Assembly (NCBI GenBank): GCA_016716715.1
Contig: JADJVE010000008.1
Location: 1 to 32,500 of the forward strand
Direction: 5' to 3'
Source: Acidobacteriota bacterium
GTDB lineage: Bacteria; Acidobacteriota; Thermoanaerobaculia; UBA5066
Length of the DNA: 32,500 nt
Of the stretch, positions 14,412 through 22,510 are shown one piece after another. The notes under the pieces were generated by a model. The model worked only from the letters and a program-made list of their open reading frames with translations. It searched no databases and had not been told where the DNA came from. Each line of letters opens with the position of its first letter. The stretch's first letter is position 1. A program made the position numbers and the translations under genes.

Positions 14412-15509
14412 ATGGCGCTCCTCGAGCGTTTCGGATTCGATTCACATTTCGCATCACGCTTCGCCCCGTTCGCGTCTCAGGGCCTCGTCGCCGCCCGCGT
14501 CCTTCGCGAGGAGAGGGAGAGCCTCCTCGTCGTCACGGAGGGAGGCGAGCGCGCCGCCGAGCCCTCGGGGCGGCTCCGGCACCGCGCGGTCTCGCGCCTC
14601 GACCTCCCTGCGGTCGGGGACTGGGTGGCTCTTCGTCCCGAGGCCCCGGCAGGCCGTGCAGATTCCGGCCGCGGCCCCGCGGTCGTCGAAGCGGTCGTCC
14701 CGCGGCGCAACCGCGTCGTCCGCAAGGCGGCCGGCGGCGCCGTCCGGCCGCAGGTCCTGGCCGCGAACGTGGACACGCTCCTCGTCGCGATGGGTCTCGA
14801 CGCGGACTTCAACCCGCGAAGGCTCGAGCGCTACGTCGCTCTCGCCTGGGAAAGCGAGGTGCAGCCGCTCGTCGTCCTCACGAAGGCGGACACGTGCGCA
14901 GACGTCGCGTTGCGTGTCGCGCAAGCCGAGGCCGCAACGCCGGGCGCAGCCGTCGTCGCCGTGAGCGCCGTGACCGGCGCGGGCCTCGAGGCGCTCGCGG
15001 CGCACCTCGCACCGGGCCGGACCCTCGCCCTCGTCGGGATGTCCGGTGTCGGGAAGTCCACCCTCGTGAACCGGCTGCTCGGCGCCGAACCACAGGCCGT
15101 GCAGGCCATCCGCGACTCGGACGGCCGGGGCCGGCACACGACGACGCGGAGGGACCTCCTCCTCCTGCCGTCGGGCGCCCTGCTCGTCGACACGCCGGGA
15201 ATGCGCGAGCTCGCGCTCTGGGACGGTGGGGGAGACGCGGGCTTCCCGGACGTCGCGGCGCTCGCGGAGCGCTGCCGCTATCGCGACTGCGCCCACGAGT
15301 TCGAGCCGGGCTGCGCGGTGCGCGCGGCGGCGGAGGCCGGGGCGCTCGCCGCGGGACGCCTCGAGTCCTGGAGAAAGCTCCGGAAGGAGGATGCATGGCT
15401 CGCCCGCCGGCAGGACGAGGGCCTTGCGCGCGCCGAGAGGGAGCGCTGGAAGCTGCTCACGCGCGACGCGAAGGAGCGCGGGCGCTCGAAGCGATCCGGC
15501 GCGCCGTGA
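14412..15509 (+). CDS. rsgA: Ribosome small-subunit-dependent GTPase RsgA (YjeQ)
   Basis: RsgA checks maturation of the 30S subunit. The 365-residue protein shows the circularly permuted GTPase order of the family. An N-terminal OB-fold region (about 10-110) is followed by G4-like TKAD and G5-like VSA, then G1 GMSGVGKS (209-216), the switch region GRHTTTRRDLLLL and G3 DTPGMRE. The C-terminal zinc site is intact: C288, C293, H295 and C301 (CRYRDCAHEFEPGC). The C-terminus is a basic helix likely to contact rRNA. The start is ATG preceded by AAAGGAG. An APC permease gene follows after 6 bases. Confidence 0.96.
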   Translation: MALLERFGFDSHFASRFAPFASQGLVAARVLREERESLLVVTEGGERAAEPSGRLRHRAVSRLDLPAVGDWVALRPEAPAGRADSGRGPAVVEAVVPRRNRVVRKAAGGAVRPQVLAANVDTLLVAMGLDADFNPRRLERYVALAWESEVQPLVVLTKADTCADVALRVAQAEAATPGAAVVAVSAVTGAGLEALAAHLAPGRTLALVGMSGVGKSTLVNRLLGAEPQAVQAIRDSDGRGRHTTTRRDLLLLPSGALLVDTPGMRELALWDGGGDAGFPDVAALAERCRYRDCAHEFEPGCAVRAAAEAGALAAGRLESWRKLRKEDAWLARRQDEGLARAERERWKLLTRDAKERGRSKRSGAP

Positions 15510-15515
15510 GGTAAC

Positions 15516-16856
15516 GTGCCCCGAGATCCCATGACCCAGCCCGGCGCTCCCCGCCGCCTCATCGGCCGGTTCGACGCGACCATGCTCGTCGTCGGGTCGA
15601 TGATCGGCTCGGGCATTTTCATCGTCTCGGCCGAGTCCGCGCGGCTCGTCGGGACGGGCGGCCGCCTCCTCCTCGTCTGGACCGCCGCGGGCGCGCTCAC
15701 GCTTCTCGCGGCGCTCGCGTGCGCCGAGCTCGCCACGATGTTCCCGGAGGCGGGCGGCCCGTACGCCTTCTTCCGCGAGGCCTACGGCCCGATGGCGGGG
15801 TTCCTCTACGGCTGGACGATGGTCCTCGTCGTCCAGACGGGCACGATCGCCGCCGTCGCCGTCGCATTCTCGAAGTTCCTCGGCGTCCTCGCGCCGTCCG
15901 TCACGGGCTGGACCGCGAAGGCCGCGGCCGTGCTCGTCGTCGTCGTGCTGACCGCTACGAACGCGCAGGGACTGAAGACGGGGACGCGGGTGCAGAACAC
16001 CCTGACCGTCGTGAAGCTCGCGTCCCTCGCCCTCTTGACGCTCGGCTGCCTCATGGCCGCGGCGCCGGCCGCACCCCTTTCTCATTCTCAGAATCTCTCT
16101 TCCTCCGGGTCTCCTCTTCTCATCTCCGCGTTCGTCCTCGCGCTCGTCGGCCCGGCGTTCTCCCAGTCGGCGTGGACGAACGTGACGTTCCCGGGCGGCG
16201 AGGTGAAGGAGCCGGGGCGGACCTTCCCCTTCGCGCTCCTCGTCGGCTGTGCGCTCGTCGCGTCCCTCTACGTCCTCGCGAACGTCGGCTACCTGAACGT
16301 CCTCGGCGTCGAGGGCGTCGCGCACGCACCCGACGGGCGCGTGGGCACGGCCGCCGCCGAGCGCCTGCTGCCGGGCGCGGGCGGCGCCGCGATGGCGGCG
16401 GCGATCCTCGTCTCGACGTTCGGCTGCGCGAACGGGCTTGTCCTCTCCGGCGCGCGCGTCGTCTGGGTTCTCGCGAACGACGGATTTCTGCCCGCGTTTG
16501 CCGCGCGCCTGAACGGGGCGGGCGTGCCGGGCGCCGCACTCGGGCTGCAGGCCGCATGGGCCGTCTGCCTCGTCCTCTCGGGCACGTACTCGGAACTCCT
16601 GCGTTACGTCGTCTCCGTCGAGTTCGTCGTCCTCGTCCTTCTCGTCGCAGCCGTGCCCGTGCTGCGCCGACGGAGACCCGACGCGTCCCGGCCCTACCGC
16701 GCCTGGGGGCACCCGGTCACGACGGGTCTCTTCCTCGCGGCGGCCGGCTGCGTCGTCGCCGTTCTCGCCGCCCAGAGCCCGTGGACCACGTGGCCCGGTG
16801 TCGGCCTCGTCCTTCTCGGCATCCCGGTCTATCTTGTCCGCAAGAGGGCGGCTTGA
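15516..16856 (+). CDS. APC-superfamily amino acid permease
   Basis: The 446-residue protein is hydrophobic throughout, with about 12 membrane segments. The first holds the APC motif VGSMIGSGIFIVSAESA, and EAGGPYAFFREAYGPMAGFLYGW is typical of the family. It probably imports or exchanges an amino acid or related acid. GTG at 15516 lies 4 bases after GAGG; ATG at 15531 is an alternative that would trim 5 residues. The TTG of pxpB overlaps its stop, so a substrate linked to 5-oxoproline or glutamate is a fair inference but not shown. A stretch near 16076-16127 (SHSQNLSSSGSPLLIS) has unusually TCT/CTC-rich codons compared with the rest of the gene. Confidence 0.88.
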   Translation: MPRDPMTQPGAPRRLIGRFDATMLVVGSMIGSGIFIVSAESARLVGTGGRLLLVWTAAGALTLLAALACAELATMFPEAGGPYAFFREAYGPMAGFLYGWTMVLVVQTGTIAAVAVAFSKFLGVLAPSVTGWTAKAAAVLVVVVLTATNAQGLKTGTRVQNTLTVVKLASLALLTLGCLMAAAPAAPLSHSQNLSSSGSPLLISAFVLALVGPAFSQSAWTNVTFPGGEVKEPGRTFPFALLVGCALVASLYVLANVGYLNVLGVEGVAHAPDGRVGTAAAERLLPGAGGAAMAAAILVSTFGCANGLVLSGARVVWVLANDGFLPAFAARLNGAGVPGAALGLQAAWAVCLVLSGTYSELLRYVVSVEFVVLVLLVAAVPVLRRRRPDASRPYRAWGHPVTTGLFLAAAGCVVAVLAAQSPWTTWPGVGLVLLGIPVYLVRKRAA

Positions 16857-17461
16857 AACAGGCGGGCGAGAGAGCCTGGCTCCTCGAGTGGGCCGGCGAC
16901 GAGAGCGAGGCGAACGCGAAGGCGCGCGCCGCGGCGGCGGCCGTGCGTGCCGCGGCCGCGCCCGGATTTCTCGACGCCGTGCCGTCGGCGCGCACGTGCC
17001 TCGTCCTCGGAGGGCCGGGGTTCGACGCGTCGCCGCTCGCGGCGCTGGAGGCCGATCCGCCCGCGGCGCCCCCCGGCCCCGCGCCGCGGGCGCACGAGAT
17101 CCGGTTCACGCCGGACGGCGCCGACCTCGACGAGATCGCCTCGCGCTGCGCCCTCACGCCGGAGGGGTTCCTCCGCGCGTTCACGGGCCTCACGTACACG
17201 GTGGGCTTTCTCGGATTCACGCCGGGCTTCGCGTACCTCTACGGGCTGCCGCTCGCGTTCCACCTTCCGCGCCGGCCCAGCCCGCGCGCCGCCGTGCCCG
17301 CGGGGAGCGTCGCGCTCGCCGGCCCATACGTCGGGATCTACCCGGGCGCGACGCCGGGCGGCTGGAACCTCGTCGGGACGACGGCGCGGCGCCTCTTCGA
17401 CCTCCGCGGCGACCCGCCCTTCCTGTTCTCCCCGGGCGACACCGTGAGGTTCACGGCGTGA
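16853..17461 (+). CDS. pxpB: 5-oxoprolinase subunit PxpB
   Basis: PxpB acts with PxpC and PxpA in ATP-dependent opening of 5-oxoproline to glutamate. The 202-residue protein has the family signatures EIASRCALTPEGFLRAFTG, YTVGFLGFTPGFAYLYGL, RPSPRAAVPAGSVALAG and IYPGATPGGWNLVG. It is slightly shorter than typical PxpB, mainly in an Ala/Pro-rich N-terminal part that retains little of the usual sequence. The start is TTG at 16853, overlapping the permease stop (TTGA), with GAGGG just upstream; the longer open frame lies in the permease gene. The stop overlaps the pxpC GTG. Confidence 0.93.
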   Translation: MKQAGERAWLLEWAGDESEANAKARAAAAAVRAAAAPGFLDAVPSARTCLVLGGPGFDASPLAALEADPPAAPPGPAPRAHEIRFTPDGADLDEIASRCALTPEGFLRAFTGLTYTVGFLGFTPGFAYLYGLPLAFHLPRRPSPRAAVPAGSVALAGPYVGIYPGATPGGWNLVGTTARRLFDLRGDPPFLFSPGDTVRFTA

Positions 17462-18369
17462 CGCGCGGCCTCTTCGTCATCGAGCCGGGGGCGCTCACGA
17501 CCGTGCAGGACCTCGGGCGCGCGGGCTGGGGCGCGTGGGGCGTGCCCGCCTCGGGCGCGCTCGACGAGGAGGCTCTCCGTCTCGCGAACCGGCTCGTGGG
17601 AAACCCGCCGGGCGCCGCGGCTCTCGAAGTCACGCTCCAGGGCCCGGTCTTCAAGGCGATCGGAGACGCCCTCCTCGCCGTCGTCGGCGGCGCGTTCGGC
17701 CCCGCGCCCGGCGAGGTAATCCGCGTCGAGGACGGAAAGACGCTCGCGCTCGCCGCCGGACCCGGCGCCGTGCGCGCGATCGTCGCCGTGGCCGGGGGGA
17801 TCGACGTTCCGCAGGTCCTCGGCAGCCGCTCGACGTGCGTCTCGGCGCGCTTCGGCGGGTTTCAGGGCCGGCGCCTGCAGAAGGGCGACGTCCTGTCGAT
17901 CGGCGAGCCGTTCGGGGCGCCGCTTCCGGGCCGCGCGAACGTCCCGCGGCCGCCCGCGGGCGACGTGACCCTTCGGGCGATGCCGGGTCCGCAGGAGGAC
18001 CTGTTCGACCCCGAAGCGCGCGCCGCGTTCTGGGCGGCCGCATGGCGCGTCCTCCCGGAGTCGAACCGGATGGGAATCCGGCTGCGCGGCGAGTCGCTCG
18101 GCTTCGTCGAGACGTCGGCGCTCCCCTCGGAGGGAACGGCCCCCGGGGCCGTCCAGATCACCGCGGAAGGGCAGCCGATCGTCCTCCTCGCCGAGCGGCC
18201 CACGACGGGCGGCTACCCGAAGATCGCGACGGTGGCGTCGGCCGATCTCGGCGTCCTCGCCCGGACCGCGCCGGGCCGGATCGTGCGCTTTGAGAGAATC
18301 CCGGTCGACGAAGCCCGGAGACTCCTCGCCGAACGCGAGGCGAGCGACCGGGCCGGGAGCGCTCGATGA
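17458..18369 (+). CDS. pxpC: 5-oxoprolinase subunit PxpC
   Basis: PxpC forms the KipA/AHS2-type carboxyltransferase-like partner of PxpB. The 303-residue sequence has the usual start FVIEPGALTTVQDLGRAGWGAWGVPASGALDEEALRLANRLVGN. Later it has AVAGGIDVPQVLGSRST, SNRMGIRLRG, SEGTAPGAVQITAEGQPIVLLAERPTTGGYPKIATV and a short basic tail. The GTG start overlaps pxpB by 4 bases, and its stop overlaps the pxpA ATG. Older annotations call this family biotin-dependent carboxyltransferase or allophanate hydrolase subunit 2; the pxpB-pxpC-pxpA order supports the 5-oxoprolinase assignment. Confidence 0.94.
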   Translation: MTRGLFVIEPGALTTVQDLGRAGWGAWGVPASGALDEEALRLANRLVGNPPGAAALEVTLQGPVFKAIGDALLAVVGGAFGPAPGEVIRVEDGKTLALAAGPGAVRAIVAVAGGIDVPQVLGSRSTCVSARFGGFQGRRLQKGDVLSIGEPFGAPLPGRANVPRPPAGDVTLRAMPGPQEDLFDPEARAAFWAAAWRVLPESNRMGIRLRGESLGFVETSALPSEGTAPGAVQITAEGQPIVLLAERPTTGGYPKIATVASADLGVLARTAPGRIVRFERIPVDEARRLLAEREASDRAGSAR

Positions 18370-19193
18370 CCCTGCACGCCGTCGACTATCGCAAGAAGCC
18401 GCGTTTCGCCGTCGACCTGAACTTCGACGGTGGGGAGGGCTTCGACGACGAGCCGCTCATGGAATACGTCGCGAGCGTGAACATTGCCTGCGGTGGACAC
18501 GCGGGCGACGAGCGCTCGATGCGGAAAGCCACGCGCCTCGCCCTGCGCCGGTTCGTCGCGATCAACGCCCACCCGTCCTACCAGGATTCCGCGGGCTTCG
18601 GCCGCGCCCCGGTCGACGTCTCTCCCGAGGAGCTCGAACTCTCCATCTCCAGCCAGATCGAGACGCTCCGGAACATCGTGCGGCAGGAGGAGGGCGAGCT
18701 CGTGGGCGTCAAGCCGCACGGCGCGCTCTATCACGAGGCCGCGAGCCGGGCGGAGGTCGCGCGCTCGGTAGCCCAGGCCGCATACCTGATCTCGCCCCGC
18801 CTCGTTCTCATCACGTCGCCGCGCTCGAAGCTGCTCGAGGAGGGCGCCGCCCTCGAGATGGTCGTCGCGGTCGAGGGCTTCGCCGACCGCGCCTACAGGC
18901 CCGACGGCAGCCTGGTCCCCCGGAGCGAGCCGGGCGCCCTCGTGACGGACCCGAAGGCGGCGGTGGCGCAGGCGCTTTCGATCGTCCGCGAGCACCGCGT
19001 GAAGACCACCGACGGGAGCTTCCACGACCTCACGGTCGACACGCTCTGCCTCCACGGCGACACTCCCGGAGCCCGCGACATCGGCCGCGCCGTGCGCGCC
19101 GCGCTCCTCAAGGCGGAGGTCGTCGTGCGCCCGCTCCGGGGCTGGAAGCCGCGGGGACCGGACCCCGGCCCGCCGAAGATGCCGAGCCGTTAA
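18366..19193 (+). CDS. pxpA: 5-oxoprolinase subunit PxpA (LamB/YcsF family), divergent N-terminus
   Basis: The 275-residue protein keeps most LamB/YcsF landmarks: VNIACGGHAGD, HPSYQDSAGFGR, GVKPHGALYH, EGFADRAYRPDGSLVPR and LCLHGD. The N-terminal strand reads DLNFDGGEGF rather than the usual DLNCDLGEGFG, and the segment that normally follows it appears shortened by several residues. IACGFHAGDP and HPGFPD are also altered. Whether activity is preserved cannot be told from the sequence. ATG overlaps the pxpC stop. A 15-residue Pro/Arg-rich tail follows the core. The taa stop is within the TAAACT motif proposed as the purL -10 box. Confidence 0.9.
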   Translation: MTLHAVDYRKKPRFAVDLNFDGGEGFDDEPLMEYVASVNIACGGHAGDERSMRKATRLALRRFVAINAHPSYQDSAGFGRAPVDVSPEELELSISSQIETLRNIVRQEEGELVGVKPHGALYHEAASRAEVARSVAQAAYLISPRLVLITSPRSKLLEEGAALEMVVAVEGFADRAYRPDGSLVPRSEPGALVTDPKAAVAQALSIVREHRVKTTDGSFHDLTVDTLCLHGDTPGARDIGRAVRAALLKAEVVVRPLRGWKPRGPDPGPPKMPSR

Positions 19194-19196
19194 ACT
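19191..19196 (+). promoter_or_regulatory. Putative -10 element (TAAACT) for purL
   Basis: TAAACT ends 9 bases before the purL ATG and overlaps the pxpA stop. A transcript starting about 7 bases later would have a leader of only 2-3 bases. No Shine-Dalgarno sequence is present before the ATG, which fits leaderless translation. Confidence 0.4.
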
Positions 19197-19205
19197 ACGG
19201 CCTCG

Positions 19206-21422
19206 ATGGGGAACGCGGCCGCGCCACTCACCCCCGCCGTCGTGGCGGAGCACGGCCTCTCGCCGGACGAGTTCGAGCGGATCAAGGCGATCCTCGGCCG
19301 GGAGCCCAGCCTCCTCGAGCTCGGGATCTATTCGGCGCTCTGGAGCGAGCACTGCTCGTACAAGTCGTCGCGGCCCTTCCTCAAGGAGTTCCCGACGACG
19401 GGGCCGCGCGTCCTCCAGGGCCCGGGCGAGAACGCGGGCGCCGTCGACATCGGCGACGGTCTCGCGGTCGTCTTCAAGATGGAGTCGCACAACCACCCGT
19501 CGTTCATCGAGCCCCACCAGGGTGCGGCGACCGGTGTGGGCGGCATCCTTCGCGACGTCTTCACGATGGGCGCGCGGCCCGTGGCGATCCTCGATCCGCT
19601 CTTCTTCGGGGACCCGAAGGCGCCGCGCATGCGCGACCTCGTGGACGGCGTGGTGCGCGGGATCGGCGGCTACGGAAACTGCATCGGCGTTCCGACCGTC
19701 GGCGGGATGACGTTCTTCCACCCGGCCTACAACAAGAACATTCTCGTCAACGCGATGGCGGTCGGCCTCGTGCGGCAGGACCGCATCTTCCGCGCGAAGG
19801 CTTCCGGTCCCGGCAATCCCGTGCTCTACGCGGGCTCGAAGACGGGCCGCGACGGGATCCACGGGGCCTCGATGGCCTCCGACGTCTTCGACGACGAGAA
19901 GGCCCAACGCCGGCCGACCGTGCAGGTGGGCGACCCGTTCGTCGAGAAGCTCGTCCTCGAAGCCGTCCTCGAGGTCCTCGAGGGCGACGCGGTCGTCGCG
20001 ATCCAGGACATGGGCGCCGCGGGCCTCACGTCCTCGACGTTCGAGATGTGCTCGCGCGGCGGCGTCGGGATGCGCCTCGACCTCTCGAAGGTCCCGATGC
20101 GCGAGACGGGGATGACGCCCTACGAACTCATGCTGTCCGAGTCGCAGGAGCGGATGGTCCTCGTCGTGCGCAAGGGGCGCGAAGCCGAGGTCGCCGCCGT
20201 GTTCCGCAAGTGGGGCGTGGACGTCGAGACGATCGGCGTCGTGCAGGCCGAGCGGAAGATGACGCTCCTGTGGAACGGCGAGGTCGCCGCGGACCTCGCG
20301 ATCGGGCCGCTCGTCGAGGAGGCGCCGGTCTACCAGCGCCCGTACACGCTGCCGAAGCCGCTGCCCGCGTCGACGCCGGTCGCTCTCGACGGCGCGCCTG
20401 CTCCCGAGGCCGCGCTCCTCGCGCTCCTCGCGTCGCCGAACCTCTGCGGCAAGCGGTGGATCTGGGAGCAGTACGACGTGAGCGTCAGGACGAGCACGGT
20501 CGCGGGACCCGGCGGCGACGCGGCGGTCCTGCGCGTGCCCGGGACGACGAAGGGTATCGCGGCGACGACGGACGTCGCCCCGCGATACGTCGCGGCGGAC
20601 CCCGAGACCGGCGCCGCCCACGCGGTCGCCGAGGCGGCCCTGAACCTCGCGTGCGTCGGGGCGCGCCCGCTCGCCGTCACGGACTGCCTGAACTTCGGCA
20701 ACCCCGAGCGGCCCGAGATCCTCGGCCAGTTCGTCGCTTCCATCCGCGGCCTCGCGAAGGCGTGCCGCGCGTTCGAGACGCCGGTCGTCTCCGGCAACGT
20801 GTCGCTTTACAACGAGACGGACGGCGTCTCGATCCTTCCGACGCCGACGGTCGGGATGGTCGGCCTCCTCGCGGACGTCTCGACGGCCGTCGGCTCGCGC
20901 TTCGCGCGCGAAGGCGACCTCGTCGCCCTCCTCGGCACGACGCGGGACGAGATGGGCGCGAGCGAATACCTCGCGACGGTCCTCGGGCGCGACGAGGGCC
21001 CGTGCCCGTCGCTCGACCTCGCGTCGGTTCGAGCCGTCGTGAACCTCCTCGTCGAGATCGCCGTCGACGGCATGATCTCCTCGGCGCACGACCTTTCGTC
21101 CGGCGGCCTCGCGGTCGCCCTGGCCGAGGCGTCGGCGGCCGGTTTCGGCGCCGCCGTGAACGTCGGCTCCCCGCTTTCCCCGACGCGTACGCTTTTCGCG
21201 GAGTCGGCCGGGCGCGCGCTCGTCTCGTTTCCGCCCGGGCGCGAGCGCAACCTCGTGGACGCCGCGCGCCGGCACGGGGTCGCCGTCTCGCTCCTCGGCC
21301 GCGTCGTTCCGGGGCGTCTCATCGTGACCGTCAACGGCGATCCCGCGATCGATCTGCCCGTGTCGCGTCTCGCCGCCGCCTCGGAAGAGGCCTTCGTCAA
21401 GCTCGTGGAGGTCCGTTCGTGA
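19206..21422 (+). CDS. purL: Phosphoribosylformylglycinamidine synthase subunit PurL (small form)
   Basis: PurL converts FGAR to FGAM using ammonia delivered by PurQ. The 738-residue length marks the small PurL that needs separate PurS and PurQ, both encoded at 12329-13329. Signatures run in order: GIYSALWSEHCSYKSSRP, VFKMESHNHPSFIEPHQGAATGVGG, GNCIGVPTVGG, IQDMGAAGLTSSTFEM and LSESQERM in the first half. DCLNFGNPERPEI, PVVSGNVSLYNET and SSAHDLSSGGLAVALAE are in the second. ATG at 19206 has no Shine-Dalgarno but follows a TAAACT box. The stop overlaps the GTG of a secreted redoxin gene (GTGA), an unusual partner for a purine gene. Confidence 0.97.
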   Translation: MGNAAAPLTPAVVAEHGLSPDEFERIKAILGREPSLLELGIYSALWSEHCSYKSSRPFLKEFPTTGPRVLQGPGENAGAVDIGDGLAVVFKMESHNHPSFIEPHQGAATGVGGILRDVFTMGARPVAILDPLFFGDPKAPRMRDLVDGVVRGIGGYGNCIGVPTVGGMTFFHPAYNKNILVNAMAVGLVRQDRIFRAKASGPGNPVLYAGSKTGRDGIHGASMASDVFDDEKAQRRPTVQVGDPFVEKLVLEAVLEVLEGDAVVAIQDMGAAGLTSSTFEMCSRGGVGMRLDLSKVPMRETGMTPYELMLSESQERMVLVVRKGREAEVAAVFRKWGVDVETIGVVQAERKMTLLWNGEVAADLAIGPLVEEAPVYQRPYTLPKPLPASTPVALDGAPAPEAALLALLASPNLCGKRWIWEQYDVSVRTSTVAGPGGDAAVLRVPGTTKGIAATTDVAPRYVAADPETGAAHAVAEAALNLACVGARPLAVTDCLNFGNPERPEILGQFVASIRGLAKACRAFETPVVSGNVSLYNETDGVSILPTPTVGMVGLLADVSTAVGSRFAREGDLVALLGTTRDEMGASEYLATVLGRDEGPCPSLDLASVRAVVNLLVEIAVDGMISSAHDLSSGGLAVALAEASAAGFGAAVNVGSPLSPTRTLFAESAGRALVSFPPGRERNLVDAARRHGVAVSLLGRVVPGRLIVTVNGDPAIDLPVSRLAAASEEAFVKLVEVRS

Positions 21423-21997
21423 AAAAGCTGCTGGTCGTCTCCTCCGTGCTCTTTCTCTCCGCTTCCGCCCCGGCGGCCGACCTGAAGATCGGCGCCGCCG
21501 CGCCCGACTTCACGCTCCCGTCCGCATCGGACGGAAAGATGGTCGCGCTGAAGGACCTCCTTGCGAAGAACAAGGCCGTCGCCGTGATCTTCGTCGCGAC
21601 GAAGTGCCCCGTCTCGAACGCCTACAACGACCGCATGGCCGCGCTCGCGAAGGAATACGCCGCGAAGGGGATCGCCGTCGTCGGGATCAACTCCAACAAG
21701 GCCGAACTCGCGCCCGAGGTCGCCGCGCACGCGAAGGAGCACGGGTTCACGTTCCCCGTCGTGAAGGACGAAGGAAACAAGGTCGCCGACGCTTACGGCG
21801 CGCAGAAGACCCCCGAGGTGTTCGTGATCTCGCCGAAGGGCGACCTCCTGTACCACGGCCGCATCGACGAGTCGCAGGACGATCCGAAGGGCGTGAAGTC
21901 TCCGGACCTGCGCAACGCCCTCGAGGCGATCCTCGCGGGCAAGCCCGTGCCCGCCGCCGAGACGAAGGCCTTCGGGTGCACGATCAAGCGGGTTTGA
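21419..21997 (+). CDS. Exported AhpC/TSA-type redoxin
   Basis: The 192-residue protein has a classical signal peptide (MKKLLVVSSVLFLSASAPAA) with cleavage likely before DLKIG. The redoxin fold follows: APDFTLPSASDGKMVALKDL, then VATKCPVSNAYNDRM with a single peroxidatic-like Cys63, VVGINSNKAE, FPVVKDEGNKVADAYGAQKTPEVFVI and YHGRIDESQDDP. There is no CxxC and only one more Cys, near the C-terminus (FGCTIKRV), which might act as a resolving Cys. It should work in the periplasm. GTG overlaps purL by 4 bases; the stop overlaps the TTG of the next gene. Related proteins are often annotated as thioredoxin family. Confidence 0.92.
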   Translation: MKKLLVVSSVLFLSASAPAADLKIGAAAPDFTLPSASDGKMVALKDLLAKNKAVAVIFVATKCPVSNAYNDRMAALAKEYAAKGIAVVGINSNKAELAPEVAAHAKEHGFTFPVVKDEGNKVADAYGAQKTPEVFVISPKGDLLYHGRIDESQDDPKGVKSPDLRNALEAILAGKPVPAAETKAFGCTIKRV

Positions 21998-22510
21998 GGC
22001 CCGCCGCGCGCCTCCTGACGGCCGCGGCGGTGGCCGCGCTGGCTGGCCTGCGCGACATCGCCGGCGGCGGCCGAGCCGGTGAAGCTCGTCAAGCCGGAGC
22101 AGTACAAGGCGCGGATCGTCGCGCCGAAGAAGGGGCGCGTCCTGCTCGTCAACTTCTGGGCCACGTGGTGCGAGCCGTGCCGCGAGGAGATGCCGGCCCT
22201 CGTCGCCGCGGCGAAGAAATTCCCGACGAAGGACGTCGCCGTCGTCCTCGTCTCGGTCGACTCCCTCAAGGCGACGCCCGCCGTCGAGAAATACCTCGCG
22301 AAGGAAAAGGTCCCGTTCGTCTGCTGGCAGGCCAAGAGCCACGACCCCCAGAACTTCGTCGACGCGGTGGACAAGGAAGGCTGGAACGGCGCGGTCCCGT
22401 ACACGCTCGTCTACTCCCGCACGGGCGCGCTCGTCGCGAAACTCGCGGGGCCGCAGTCGGAGCAGGCGTTCGGCGAGGCCGTGAAGAAAGCCCTCGCCGG
22501 AGGCACTTGA
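21994..22510 (+). pseudogene. Thioredoxin-like lipoprotein gene with a frameshift in the signal peptide
   Basis: The frame starting at TTG 21994 (TTGA overlap with the redoxin stop) encodes a signal peptide, MRPAARLLTAAAVAALAG, then goes out of frame. The downstream +1 frame continues with ACATSPAAAEPVKLVKPEQ and a complete thioredoxin-like domain (NFWATWCEPCREEMPAL, CxxC; ending VPYTLVYSRTGALVAKLAGPQSEQAFGEAV). The switch falls on CTGGCTGG at 22039-22046. Removing one CTGG copy restores a single frame whose signal peptide ends in LAC, a plausible lipobox. As it stands, GTG at 22079 could start a 143-residue cytoplasmic form. This may be a true mutation, phase variation or a sequencing error. 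Confidence 0.75.
22039..22046 (+). repeat. 4-bp tandem duplication (CTGG x2) at the frameshift point
   Basis: Two adjacent CTGG copies lie inside the signal-peptide coding region. Four extra bases shift the frame by +1, exactly the shift needed to join the upstream signal peptide to the downstream thioredoxin domain. Tandem units of this kind are prone to slippage. Confidence 0.6.

Noticed and set aside
18213..21275. 1020-codon minus-strand open frame across pxpC, pxpA and purL
   Set aside because: It is antisense to three well-recognised genes, with no motif, signal or sensible start; such frames are common at this GC content.
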